Assembly: GCA_963723165.1 (NCBI GenBank)
Contig: CAVRPP010000003.1
Coordinates: 372,001 to 436,000, forward strand
Direction: 5' to 3'
DNA length: 64,000 bases
Source: UBA4744 sp963723165
GTDB lineage: Bacteria > Actinomycetota > Acidimicrobiia > Spongiisociales > UBA4744
A program made the position numbers and the translations under genes. Under the pieces are notes generated by a model, which had not been told where the DNA came from, made no database searches, and saw only the letters and a list, made by a program, of their open reading frames with translations. Shown piece by piece: positions 33,992-42,156 of the stretch (positions within the stretch are counted from its first letter, which is position 1; every line of letters starts with the position of its first letter).

Positions 33992-34933
33992 TCACTCGAG
34001 CGAGAGGGCGTCGACGAACTTCTGGAGACGTTCGCGGGTGACGAACCTGATGCGCGGTTCCCGCTTTTCGCGTTCGTACACTCCAAATGGCGAGAACTTG
34101 TCGCTGATCAACAATCCGCGGTCGGCGCCCGCGTTCACGAATTCCACCACGAACTGCCGCATCGTCACATCGTCTACCTCCGAGTGGTCACCGGGTTCGT
34201 AGCGGTCCTCGCGCAGGTATGTCGTGGCTCCGGCCTTGGTGGCGTTGAACGCGAGCGGGTTATCGGTCGGCGTGACGGCGTAACCAAAAAGCCGCAGCAA
34301 CCCATGCACCATCTCGGTGGAGGTCATCGACTCCGGGTCGATTCCCTGCGCTCGCAATCCAACGGTCACAGCTTTCGGAAGGCGCAGCTCTTTGCCGATC
34401 GGCCCCAAAGTGTCGGTCCGCTGGGCGGCGGCCAGGCTCGGAGCATTCTGCAGCATGTCGTCGGAGAACTGCTTCTCGAGAGGGTCAAAGCCGATGTGTC
34501 CCAGATGAAGCGAGGGTGCGGCAACCATGGGAGGCGGCAACACTCCGGGTTCTTCGAGCGACACCGCTCCCACCCTGCGAGGCTCTCCGCCCCGCCCGGC
34601 GAAAGCCACAACGGTGGTAACGCCGTCGATGGGTAGTTCGTGACGCTTCTCTCTGACCACTTCCAGCGCTTCATTCGTGAGTAGTTCGCCGAGGATCTCA
34701 TCAATCTCGCCCTCCGGCAGCGGCACATCGAAAAAGACCTGAGCTTCCTCTCCGCGCACATGGAATGCAGAGACACGCGGGCGGGGCCGATCTGCGTCGA
34801 TCGTCTCGGTCGCCTGCACGCCTTGCACTTTGGCACGGAGGGCGTCGCTTCTCCTCTTCGTGAGCACTGCGATGGCTCCAAGGACGAGGGCCAGAATGAT
34901 GAGGAAAACGCCAAGCAAACCGAGGTCCTGCAC
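33992..34933 (-). CDS. Membrane-anchored protein of unknown function
   Basis: 313 residues from GTG, one N-terminal membrane helix (MQDLGLLGVFLIILALVLGA), then a soluble part facing the cytoplasm by the positive-inside rule (KRRSDALRAK after the helix). The soluble region has no motif I recognise: HVRGEEAQVFFDVPLPEGEI near 60-80, and a C-terminal stretch with GLLISDKFSPFGVYEREKRE. Composition is ordinary. The 7-base gap to the LLM gene suggests one transcript. Confidence 0.7.
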   Translation of the reverse strand: MQDLGLLGVFLIILALVLGAIAVLTKRRSDALRAKVQGVQATETIDADRPRPRVSAFHVRGEEAQVFFDVPLPEGEIDEILGELLTNEALEVVREKRHELPIDGVTTVVAFAGRGGEPRRVGAVSLEEPGVLPPPMVAAPSLHLGHIGFDPLEKQFSDDMLQNAPSLAAAQRTDTLGPIGKELRLPKAVTVGLRAQGIDPESMTSTEMVHGLLRLFGYAVTPTDNPLAFNATKAGATTYLREDRYEPGDHSEVDDVTMRQFVVEFVNAGADRGLLISDKFSPFGVYEREKREPRIRFVTRERLQKFVDALSLE

Positions 34934-35050
34934 GCCACTACCTTTCTCTGTCGGCCAGCCAATGCTAGTGGTGGACTCCCCGGATCAAGAGGGACCGTTC
35001 CCGCCCGGGCGGGCGGTAAGGGGAAAACCTGATGACAGACGGCACGAAGC

Positions 35051-35326
35051 CTAGGAGATACGGCGGGCAGCAATAGTCCGTTCTTTACGGATCCGACGGC
35101 GTTCCCGCTCCGACAATCCACCCCAGATTCCAAACTTCTCGGACTGGATGATGGCGAACTCCAGGCACTCAGCCTTCACCTGGCAGGCGTTGCAGATCGC
35201 TTTGGCCTTCCGGGTTGATGCCCCCCGCTCGGGAAAGAACAAATCTGCGTCCGCTCCCCGGCAGTTTGAATAGTCCTGCCAGGCAAGATCATCGACCGCT
35301 AGAGCATCTATCAAACTGCGGTGCAC
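35051..35326 (-). CDS. WhiB-family Fe-S transcriptional regulator (WhmD/WhiB2-like)
   Basis: 91 residues from GTG. The four cluster Cys are C22 (NCRGADADLFFPERGAS), C45, C48 (ICNACQVKAEC) and C54. The FGIWGGLSERERRRIRKERT segment carries the G(V/I)WGG turn and basic C-terminal tail. WhiB proteins are found only in Actinobacteria and their phages and act with the primary sigma factor. The sequence is most like the WhiB2/WhmD group, linked to septation and development. A consensus promoter with a tandem dyad precedes the gene. Confidence 0.93.
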   Translation of the reverse strand: MHRSLIDALAVDDLAWQDYSNCRGADADLFFPERGASTRKAKAICNACQVKAECLEFAIIQSEKFGIWGGLSERERRRIRKERTIAARRIS

Positions 35327-35341
35327 GAGTGCACCCCCCTT

Positions 35342-35369
35342 TTACAAACGTGTAATTACAGGCATGTAA
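35342..35369. promoter_or_regulatory. Two abutting TTACA-N4-TGTAA dyads
   Basis: Positions 35342-35355 read TTACA-AACG-TGTAA and positions 35356-35369 read TTACA-GGCA-TGTAA. They are two exact 14-base dyads with no gap, so the middle is also a perfect TGTAATTACA palindrome. They cover the -10 box, the likely start point and the early transcribed part of the whiB promoter, in a position expected for repression. The cognate regulator is unknown. Confidence 0.8.
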
Positions 35370-35392
35370 TCAGGCTGCGCGCGCGCTGTCAA
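35364..35392 (-). promoter_or_regulatory. whiB promoter (-35 TTGACA, -10 TTACAT)
   Basis: On the minus strand TTGACA (35392-35387) is followed after 17 bases by TTACAT (35369-35364). This would give a start near 35357 and a leader of about 30 bases with AAAAGGGGGG ahead of the GTG. The dyads overlap the -10. Confidence 0.7.
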
Positions 35393-35550
35393 GGCGGATG
35401 GCCCCACAAGACGGGCATTATCCGCTCGCCCACTCGCACCACGACCCCCGAAAAGAAGGGCCCAACGACTCTGGTCGGGCGGGGCGAATGCGGAGGTGAC
35501 GGGTGCTAGCTTTGGTGCCAATCTGTAAATCTCGTGCTTGGAGGCTCGCA

Positions 35551-36294
35551 GTGACGACCACCGACAAGGGCACGGACCGCGGCGCTGCCAACCGCCGGCG
35601 GCCCTGGGCGATCGAGTTCTACAGCTCGGCTGTGGGGAAAAAGTGGGTGATGGCCATCACCGGCATCATCTTCCTCGGTTACGTATTCGTCCACATGCTC
35701 GGGAATCTCAAGCTTTACCTGGGCACCGACCCAACCGGGGTGTTCGCCATCGACCACTACGGGGAATGGCTGCGCGAACTCCTCGAACCCTTCCTCCCCC
35801 GGGAAGGCACCCTGTGGATCTTCCGGGCGATACTCACGACCTCGATTGTGCTCCACATCCATGCGGCATACTCGCTCACGGTTACCAACTGGAAGGCGCG
35901 ACCGGTCCGCTATCAATCGCCGCGGGAATACCTGGTGGCCAACTACGCGTCCCGGACCATGCGGTGGTCGGGTGTGATCGTGGGCGCATTCATCGTGTTC
36001 CACCTGCTGGATTTGACCATCGGCACGGCCAATCCGGAGTTCGTGGCCGGGGACGTTCACGCCAATCTGATCGCCAGTTTCAGCAGGCCGGGTATTGCCA
36101 TCTTCTACATGGTGGCCAACCTTCTGTTGGGCCTCCACATCTTCCACGGCACCTGGAGCCTCTTTCAAAGCGTCGGGTGGAACAACCCCCGATTCAACGA
36201 GTGGCGCCGGTGGTTGGCCTGGGCGTTCACGGCCGTAATCGTCATCGCCAACGTCAGTTTCCCGCTCACGGTGCTGACCGGTCTGGTCAAGTGA
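35551..36294 (+). CDS. sdhC: Succinate dehydrogenase cytochrome b subunit (B-type SdhC)
   Basis: 247 residues from the GTG at 35551, with GGAGG 7 bases upstream. Five membrane helices, with candidate heme histidines in FVHMLGNLKLY, VLHIHAAYSLTVTNW, FHLLDL and LGLHIFHGTWSL. The five-helix single-subunit design fits type B succinate:quinone oxidoreductase (two hemes, no SdhD), as in Sdh1 of mycobacteria. It anchors SdhA and SdhB to the membrane and passes electrons to quinone. An upstream in-frame start is less likely. Confidence 0.88.
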   Translation: MTTTDKGTDRGAANRRRPWAIEFYSSAVGKKWVMAITGIIFLGYVFVHMLGNLKLYLGTDPTGVFAIDHYGEWLRELLEPFLPREGTLWIFRAILTTSIVLHIHAAYSLTVTNWKARPVRYQSPREYLVANYASRTMRWSGVIVGAFIVFHLLDLTIGTANPEFVAGDVHANLIASFSRPGIAIFYMVANLLLGLHIFHGTWSLFQSVGWNNPRFNEWRRWLAWAFTAVIVIANVSFPLTVLTGLVK

Positions 36295-36301
36295 GAGGGG
36301 G

Positions 36302-38224
36302 ATGGTGATGCAAATCGACGCAAAGATCCCGAACGGGCCCATTCAGGACAAGTGGGACTCTCACAAATTCGATGTCAAGCTGGTCAACCCGGCCAACAAA
36401 CGTAAATATGAGATTCTGGTGATCGGCACCGGTCTGGCCGGAGCTTCAGCCGCCGCCACGCTGGGCGAGCTCGGCTACAACGTGACGGTGATCACCTACC
36501 ACGACTCCCCCAGGCGAGCGCACAGCATTGCCGCTCAGGGCGGCATCAACGCGACCAAGAACTACCACGGGGACGGCGACAGCATCTTCCGGTTGTTCTA
36601 CGACACGGTCAAGGGTGGTGACTACCGATCCCGGGAAGCCAACGTCTACCGACTCGCTCAGGTGAGCAGCGATATCATCGACCAGTGCATCGCCCAGGGC
36701 ATACCGTTCGCTCGCGAGTACGGGGGCCTCCTGGATAACCGCTCGTTTGGTGGGGCCCAGGTGTCCCGCACCTTCTATGCCCGCGGCCAAACCGGACAAC
36801 AGCTGCTTCTCGGCGCCTATCAGGCGCTGGCCCGCCAGATCAAACTGGGCAAGGTCAAGCTGCACGCTCGCACCGAGATGCTCGACCTGGTGCTTCATGA
36901 AGGGCGCGCGGCCGGGGTCATCACCCGCGATCTCGTAACCGGCGAGATCCGAGCCCACTCGGCCCACGCTGTTGTACTGGCCACGGGCGGCTACGCCAAC
37001 GCCTACTTCCTGTCCACCATGGCAGTGGCCAGCAACGCGACGGCGGCCTGGCGGGCGCACCGGAAGGGGGCGTTGTTCGCCAATGCCAGCTTCACGCAAA
37101 TCCACCCGACTGCCATCCCGCAGAGCGACGACACGCAGTCGAAGCTGACCCTGATGTCAGAGTCGCTCCGCAACGACGGACGCATCTGGGTGCCGATGAA
37201 AGCCGACGAAAGCCGGCCGGCGGGGCAGATCCCTCCCGAAGACCGCGACTACTACCTGGAACGCAAGTATCCGGCGTTCGGCAATCTCGTGCCCCGCGAT
37301 GTGGCATCGCGCAACGCGATGACGGTGGTCGAGGAAGGACGCGGGGTCGGCCCCCGCAAGAACGGCGTCTATCTTGACTTCGCCGAGTCAATCGGCCGGC
37401 TCGGCAAGGCCGTCATCGAAGAGCGTTACGGCAACCTGTTCGAGATGTACGAACGCATCACCGATGAGAACCCATATGAGGTTCCCATGCGGATCTACCC
37501 GGCCCCTCACTACACGATGGGCGGCCTGTGGGTCGACTACAACCTGATGACCACAATTCCCGGTCTGTACTCGATCGGCGAGGCCAACTTCTCCGATCAC
37601 GGGGCCAACCGGCTCGGAGCCAGCGCTCTGATGCAGGGACTGGCCGACGGCTACTTCGTCCTGCCGTACACGATCAGCGATTACCTGGCCCCGCTTCTCG
37701 GAACCCAACCGGTGCCGACCGATCACCAGGTGTTCGCCGAAGCCACTCAGGAGGTCCACGATCGGGTCAAGCGGCTCCTGTCGGTCAACGGCAGCCGCAC
37801 CGTCGACTGGTTCCACCGCAAACTCGGCAAGATCCTCGAAACCCACGTCGGGATGTCGCGCAACGAGCAGGGCCTGCAGAAGGCTCTTCGCGAGATCCCT
37901 GTCTTGCGGGAGGAGTACCACAACGACGTACGGGTGCTCGGCGAGAACGAATCGTTCAACCAATCGCTGGAGAAGGCCGGCCGGGTCGAAGACTTCTTCG
38001 AGCTGGCCGAGCTGATGGCCCTCGATGGCCTCAACCGGCGGGAATCGTGCGGTGGCCACTTCCGCGAGGAGAGCCAGACGCCCGAAGGCGAAGCCCTCCG
38101 TGACGACGATGAATATGCGTACGTCGCAGCGTGGGAGTTCACGGGGGTCGGAGAGAAACCGAACCTGATCAAGGAGCCGCTCGAGTTCGAGTACGTGGCC
38201 CTGGCGCAAAGGAGCTACAAGTGA
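36302..38224 (+). CDS. sdhA: Succinate dehydrogenase / fumarate reductase flavoprotein subunit SdhA
   Basis: 640 residues, 7 bases after sdhC. FAD motif ILVIGTGLAGASAAATLGEL, then the covalent-FAD His region SPRRAHSIAAQGGINATKNY. The substrate site lies in FTQIHPTAIPQSDD and the catalytic-Arg segment PRDVASRNAM. APHYTMGGLWVDYN and GANRLGASALMQGLADG are in the C-terminal part. It oxidises succinate to fumarate. The length of 640 residues agrees with the Sdh1 type. sdhB overlaps its stop as GTGA. Confidence 0.95.
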   Translation: MVMQIDAKIPNGPIQDKWDSHKFDVKLVNPANKRKYEILVIGTGLAGASAAATLGELGYNVTVITYHDSPRRAHSIAAQGGINATKNYHGDGDSIFRLFYDTVKGGDYRSREANVYRLAQVSSDIIDQCIAQGIPFAREYGGLLDNRSFGGAQVSRTFYARGQTGQQLLLGAYQALARQIKLGKVKLHARTEMLDLVLHEGRAAGVITRDLVTGEIRAHSAHAVVLATGGYANAYFLSTMAVASNATAAWRAHRKGALFANASFTQIHPTAIPQSDDTQSKLTLMSESLRNDGRIWVPMKADESRPAGQIPPEDRDYYLERKYPAFGNLVPRDVASRNAMTVVEEGRGVGPRKNGVYLDFAESIGRLGKAVIEERYGNLFEMYERITDENPYEVPMRIYPAPHYTMGGLWVDYNLMTTIPGLYSIGEANFSDHGANRLGASALMQGLADGYFVLPYTISDYLAPLLGTQPVPTDHQVFAEATQEVHDRVKRLLSVNGSRTVDWFHRKLGKILETHVGMSRNEQGLQKALREIPVLREEYHNDVRVLGENESFNQSLEKAGRVEDFFELAELMALDGLNRRESCGGHFREESQTPEGEALRDDDEYAYVAAWEFTGVGEKPNLIKEPLEFEYVALAQRSYK

Positions 38225-38985
38225 ACATCACATTACGCGTATGGCGCCAGTACACCGCCGATGCTCCCGGGAACTTCGTCGAGTACGACGCACCCGACAT
38301 CGAATCACACGCCTCGTTCCTCGAAATGCTCGACGTCGTCAACGAGCGCCTGAACGACCAGGGCGAGGAGCCGATTGCCTTCGACAGCGACTGCCGGGAA
38401 GGGATTTGCGGCATGTGCGGGCTCATGATCAACGGACTGGCCCATGGGCCCCAGCAGGGCACGGCCACGTGCCAGCTGCACATGCGGAAATTCAAGGATG
38501 GGGACGTCATCACCATCGAGCCGTGGCGGGCCGCCGGTTTCCCGATCATCAGGGACCTGGTGGTCGACCGCAGCTCGTTCGATCGAATCATCGAAGCCGG
38601 CGGCTACATCACCGTGCCGACCGGCAGCGCCCCGGATGCCAACCTGATCCTGATCCCCAAGCCGGCCGCCGAGTCGGCCATGGATGCCGCTTCGTGCATT
38701 GGATGCGGGGCATGTGTGGCCTCCTGCCCCAACGGCGCCGCCCAGTTGTTCGTGGCAGCCAAGCTGGCCAACCTGAACCTGCTTCCCCAGGGCCAGCCCG
38801 AGCGCTGGACGCGCGTCGAAGCGATGGTCGACGAGATGGAGCGACACTTCGGCTCGTGCACGAATCACGGCGAGTGCGAGGCAGCCTGTCCGAAGCGGAT
38901 CTCGCTTGACTTCATCGCCATGCTGAACAAGGACTACGTCAAGGCGAAGGTCAAGAACCGGCGCATGGCCGGCCAGCGAAGCTGA
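38221..38985 (+). CDS. sdhB: Succinate dehydrogenase iron-sulfur subunit SdhB
   Basis: 254 residues from GTG. The plant-type ferredoxin domain has DSDCREGICGMCGLMINGLA and a later Cys for the 2Fe-2S cluster. The C-terminal domain has SCIGCGACVASCPNGAAQLF and CTNHGECEAACPKRI for the 4Fe-4S and 3Fe-4S clusters. It carries electrons from SdhA to the heme anchor. A GTGA overlap with sdhA couples translation. It is the last gene of the sdh operon. Confidence 0.95.
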   Translation: MNITLRVWRQYTADAPGNFVEYDAPDIESHASFLEMLDVVNERLNDQGEEPIAFDSDCREGICGMCGLMINGLAHGPQQGTATCQLHMRKFKDGDVITIEPWRAAGFPIIRDLVVDRSSFDRIIEAGGYITVPTGSAPDANLILIPKPAAESAMDAASCIGCGACVASCPNGAAQLFVAAKLANLNLLPQGQPERWTRVEAMVDEMERHFGSCTNHGECEAACPKRISLDFIAMLNKDYVKAKVKNRRMAGQRS

Positions 38986-39022
38986 ACTTACCTCGATTGG
39001 TCGGTCGGGTTGTCAAGAAGGC

Positions 39023-39049
39023 CGCAATAGGTACCAATGGCCTATTGCG
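39023..39049. terminator. Hairpin after sdhB, possible terminator
   Basis: CGCAATAGG (39023-39031) pairs perfectly with CCTATTGCG (39041-39049), nine bases each with a nine-base loop. No T-run follows, so it may be a factor-dependent terminator, an RNA stabiliser or a protein site. Confidence 0.45.
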
Positions 39050-39102
39050 ACGGCCCGGCTCGGGTAGTAGTTTCCCCTTGGGGTAAGAGCGCTACACATT
39101 GA

Positions 39103-39186
39103 GTTGGAGGAGGAGCCACTTCTCCAACCGGCACACGGGCGGCTTGGGCAACTGAAGGGGAACTTCGGGCACTAAGCCTGTGTCGG
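39103..39186 (+). ncRNA. Structured RNA element in leader of the TadE/TadG array
   Basis: The 417-base gap between sdhB and the first pseudopilin gene contains no convincing gene but strong nested pairing. GTTGGAG (39103-39109) pairs with CTCCAAC (39122-39128). CGGCACA (39129-39135) pairs with TGTGTCG (39179-39185). Inside it GGCTT (39141-39145) pairs with AAGCC (39174-39178), and an apical stem GAAG/CTTC (39154-39157, 39163-39166) completes a long hairpin. It is not a riboswitch class I can name. Only reading-based pairing supports it. Confidence 0.45.
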
Positions 39187-39321
39187 ATTATGAACCATGC
39201 GTATGCGTTATCGGCAAACCCATCCATCCGCAGCACTGCCGCTCGGGCCGGCGTCCGATCGCGACTGCGGGTGCCGAGATGACTAATCAACCCGGCCATG
39301 GAGCAATGGACCCGAAAGTGG

Positions 39322-39341
39322 TAGAATTATCACTTAAAGTG
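39322..39341 (+). promoter_or_regulatory. -10-like box and CACTTAAAGTG dyad before first array gene
   Basis: TAGAAT at 39322-39327 resembles a -10 hexamer. The 11-base palindrome CACTT-A-AAGTG (39331-39341) lies directly downstream, 62 bases before the ATG at 39403. It is in the right place for a repressor site. No convincing -35 is visible. Confidence 0.35.
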
Positions 39342-39402
39342 AGAGTAAACGCTTGTTGGAACGGCGGCTTTGGTGCCTCACTCAACACAGGATCGGCATG
39401 AC

Positions 39403-39954
39403 ATGCGACGACGACTCGTGAAGAGCCATGAAGGCGGCGCAACGATTGTCGAATTCGCGATCGTCATGCCACTGCTGCTCCTGCTCATGATCGGAATCAT
39501 GGAAGTCGGCGTGGCCTTCTACGACTATCTGAGCGTCGAACAAGCCACCCTCGAAGGGGTCCGAACCGCATCGTTCACCGGAAGAGCCCTCGATGCAGAT
39601 TGCCAGACGGTAAACAATATCGTGGCCTCGCTCCCCAACGGCTTTCTCGACCGCTTGCAGCGAATTGAGATCTACCGCGCGGACCCGAGCGGCAACCAGA
39701 TTCCGGGTCAGACGAACACGTGGCAGTACAACGGCGGTATCGATCCATACGACTGTGCTGCGAGTTGGATCATCGCTGAGACGTGGGCGGCAACCGGTCG
39801 GCAGACCGTGGCAGGGCCGTCCGCGCCACTAGACATCATTGGAGTCCGTTTGATAATGCCCCGCAATTGGATCAGCAACTTCCCGCCATTCATTGGCAGC
39901 TACGTTGTCGACGAGTTCTCCATCCTCCGGATGGAACCGGAGGTGTTCGAGTGA
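39403..39954 (+). CDS. TadE-like pseudopilin 1
   Basis: 183 residues from ATG. The prepilin-like N-terminus reads HEGGATIVEFAIVMPLLLLL, with Glu five residues after the Gly cleavage point and a single long hydrophobic helix, as in TadE-family minor pilins. LSVEQATLEGVRTASFTGRA follows. The C-terminal globular part has IGVRLIMPRNWISNFPPFIG. It would be exported and left anchored in the membrane or built into a Flp-type fibre. The stop overlaps the TadG-like gene as GTGA. It is the first gene of a 12-kb run of related genes. Confidence 0.82.
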   Translation: MRRRLVKSHEGGATIVEFAIVMPLLLLLMIGIMEVGVAFYDYLSVEQATLEGVRTASFTGRALDADCQTVNNIVASLPNGFLDRLQRIEIYRADPSGNQIPGQTNTWQYNGGIDPYDCAASWIIAETWAATGRQTVAGPSAPLDIIGVRLIMPRNWISNFPPFIGSYVVDEFSILRMEPEVFE

Positions 39955-41459
39955 TCAAGCGCTTGCGCAGCAGGCTGGCGGTCAAAGAGGAGCGGGGAGC
40001 AGCCCTGGTGTGGGTAGCCGGTTCTCTGGTGATGTTGTTGGCCTTCTCGGCTTTGGCCGTCGACCTCGCCTGGCTGTATCTCAATACTTCCCGGTTGCAG
40101 AACGCCGCGGACGCGTCCGCCCTGGCTGCGGTGGTCAATGCGCCCGGGTTCATGACTCAGGCACAGACGGATGCCGAGAGCGCCGCCACCGCCAACGGCT
40201 TCCCGGTTGGTGGCGCGAACACCGTGGCGACCAGCCTGCTCAATGACAACACCGTTCAGGCCACCCTCAGGACCAACGTGCCCAGTTACTTCCTCAAGGT
40301 GATCGGATTCAATTCTTTCAACATCACCCGGCGCTCGACCGCCCAATACGTGAAACCGGTCCCGATGGGAAGCCCCAGCAATTGCTTCGGAATTGGCTAC
40401 GCGGCTGCCCTGCCGCCCGGGGGCTGCGGCGGGTCGAACCAGAACTTCTGGGCAGCCATCCAGGGTCAAGCCACGGCCAAAGAACACGGCGATCCGTACG
40501 CAACAAGGTGCGACTGGTCAAGCGGCGGCAATTGCACCGACAGCGTCAACGACGGATCCGGGGCGCCCTGGGATGCCAACGCCGACCCGAACAACCCGAC
40601 CTTCCGTCCATCCGGTTACTACTACGCCGTGGACATCCCGAGCGGCAAGGCCAGCTTCACGGTGCAGCTCTACGATGCCGGCTTCTACGATCGGGCGGGC
40701 TTCGGGGAGACCGGTGACGAGGAAAGCCTCAGCAAGTCGACCAGTGGCGGCACCAACATGCACTACCAGTTGTACATGGTCGACACCACGCCGCTCGACC
40801 CGACCGACAACGTGCCGATCGGAGGGTGCGGCCTCACCATCAATTCGGGAGCCTCTGCCGGTACCTACCGCAACCAGTGGCGCAACCTCTGTACGGTCAA
40901 TCCCGCGACCGCCGGAATCTACGTATTGCGCGTCTGGAGCACCGGAGCCAACCTTGGTGGGAGCAACAGCTACGCCCTTAACGTGACGGCCAACCCCGGC
41001 GGTGGCGTCCGGTTCTATGCCATCAACGATATGTCGATTTTCACCAACGCCCCATCCGGGCAGGCCACCGTCTACCTGGCGGAGATCGATCTGGTCCATG
41101 CCGGAAAGCGACTCGAATTGCGGTTCTACGATCCGGGGGAAGGCGGTGGCAATGCCTTCATGTCGGTACAGATGCCAAACGGAACCGTCCCCAACTGCAC
41201 CTGGTTTGCCGAGGACATGGATGGGAACACAACCGCCCCGGTTACCGGACCGTGTCGCATTCAGAGCACCGTCTCGGGTACGGCGCAGTACAACAAACAA
41301 TGGATCACCGCCTCCATTGATATTCCCGATCCAGGTGTGTACGTGTGCGGGGCGGACTGCTACTGGACAATGGACCTCGATCTGAACACATCCCACGACC
41401 GGACCACCTGGCAGGCTCGCGTCATCGGCAACCCGGTCCGATTGGTTCCGAACCCATGA
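39951..41459 (+). CDS. TadG-like protein 1 with large extracytoplasmic domain
   Basis: 502 residues from GTG. The N-terminal helix RGAALVWVAGSLVMLLAFSA followed by VDLAWLYLNTSRLQNAADAS is the TadG/pilus-assembly (putative Flp helicase-associated) signature. After about residue 130 comes a Gly/Asn/Asp- and Cys-containing region of about 370 residues: NFWAAIQGQATAKEHGDPYA, then two beta-sandwich-like segments (GIYVLRVWSTGANLGGSNSY, LELRFYDPGEGGGNAFMSVQ). It ends TTWQARVIGNPVRLVPNP. The closest relative in the window is TadG-like 2. The extra domain suggests a surface or adhesive role. Confidence 0.8.
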   Translation: MIKRLRSRLAVKEERGAALVWVAGSLVMLLAFSALAVDLAWLYLNTSRLQNAADASALAAVVNAPGFMTQAQTDAESAATANGFPVGGANTVATSLLNDNTVQATLRTNVPSYFLKVIGFNSFNITRRSTAQYVKPVPMGSPSNCFGIGYAAALPPGGCGGSNQNFWAAIQGQATAKEHGDPYATRCDWSSGGNCTDSVNDGSGAPWDANADPNNPTFRPSGYYYAVDIPSGKASFTVQLYDAGFYDRAGFGETGDEESLSKSTSGGTNMHYQLYMVDTTPLDPTDNVPIGGCGLTINSGASAGTYRNQWRNLCTVNPATAGIYVLRVWSTGANLGGSNSYALNVTANPGGGVRFYAINDMSIFTNAPSGQATVYLAEIDLVHAGKRLELRFYDPGEGGGNAFMSVQMPNGTVPNCTWFAEDMDGNTTAPVTGPCRIQSTVSGTAQYNKQWITASIDIPDPGVYVCGADCYWTMDLDLNTSHDRTTWQARVIGNPVRLVPNP

Positions 41460-42016
41460 GCCGCCACCTGCGGCGCGACCGCGGCGCGGCTGCCGTGGAA
41501 ACCTCATTGATCATCGGGCTGTTGGTGCTCATTGCCTTGGGAGCCGCAGAATGGGGCTTCGGTTTGAGGGACTGGCTCAGCGTCACCGCCGGCTCCCGTG
41601 AGGGCGCCCGCGTCGGAGCCGCCGCCGGAGACACCACCGGGGCCGACTGTGTGATTCTCGAAGGAGCAGCAGGCGCAGTCCGCGACATCAACGGTGCAGT
41701 TCTCGAAATCTGGGTCTACGAGTCGGACACCGCAGGGTCGGTTGGAGCCCGCCAAAGGTACCGACCCTTCGTTGCTGCCGACAACGCCGCATTCCTACGG
41801 TGCGGGACCTGGTTCATCATGGAGAACAGCTGGCCAGAACCCAGCCGGGACAACGACGGAACCACCCGCGATTGGTTGGGTGTACGGGTCGTATTCGACC
41901 ACGATTGGCTCACCGGATTCGCCTGGTTCTCCGGTTCGGTCTGCAACCGGGGGGCGTCGGGAACGTGCTGGTCCGCCGACACCGTCATGCACGTCGAGCC
42001 GGACCCGAATCCGTAG
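41456..42016 (+). CDS. TadE-like pseudopilin 2
   Basis: 186 residues; the ATG overlaps the TadG-like 1 stop. N-terminal RDRGAAAVETSLIIGLLVLI is a prepilin-like stretch with Glu at +5. LSVTAGSREGARVGAAAGDT then matches TadE-like 4 (LNVSSAAREGARVGSAVGD). DWLGVRVVFDHDWLTGFAWF near the C-terminus is shared with the same paralogue. It is translationally coupled to the two genes before it. Confidence 0.8.
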   Translation: MSRHLRRDRGAAAVETSLIIGLLVLIALGAAEWGFGLRDWLSVTAGSREGARVGAAAGDTTGADCVILEGAAGAVRDINGAVLEIWVYESDTAGSVGARQRYRPFVAADNAAFLRCGTWFIMENSWPEPSRDNDGTTRDWLGVRVVFDHDWLTGFAWFSGSVCNRGASGTCWSADTVMHVEPDPNP

Positions 42017-42128
42017 CGGCTCCCGCTCGCCGGCAGCCGCATCGAGCGGCTCACATCGCTCCTCAGATCCTCAACATTCCGCTAAGGAAACTGGCATTTC
42101 TGCCGATGATCCTGGAGTAGTTCGGGTG

Positions 42129-42143
42129 ATGCGCGTCGCGCAT
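42129..42143. promoter_or_regulatory. 15-base palindrome just before TadE-like 3
   Basis: ATGCGCG-T-CGCGCAT ends 13 bases ahead of the ATG at 42157. It may be a protein site or a hairpin near the ribosome binding site. The rest of the 140-base gap shows no other feature. Confidence 0.35.
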
Positions 42144-42156
42144 TTGGAGCAGTTAT

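Noticed and set aside
39100..39220. A c-di-GMP type I riboswitch in the array leader
   Set aside because: GGGCAA and AAGCC segments around an apical GAAG/CTTC stem look similar at first, but the 3' strand GGTTGCC that should close the core is absent. I kept it only as an unnamed structured RNA.
39042..39299. 85-residue minus-strand frame in the sdhB to TadE gap
   Set aside because: It has no recognisable sequence and no good ribosome binding site, and it overlaps the strong RNA stems, which better explain the constraint here.
40518..41507. 329-residue minus-strand frame over TadG-like 1
   Set aside because: It is the mirror of a Gly/Asp-rich gene, with Val/Gly/Arg-rich content and no motif.
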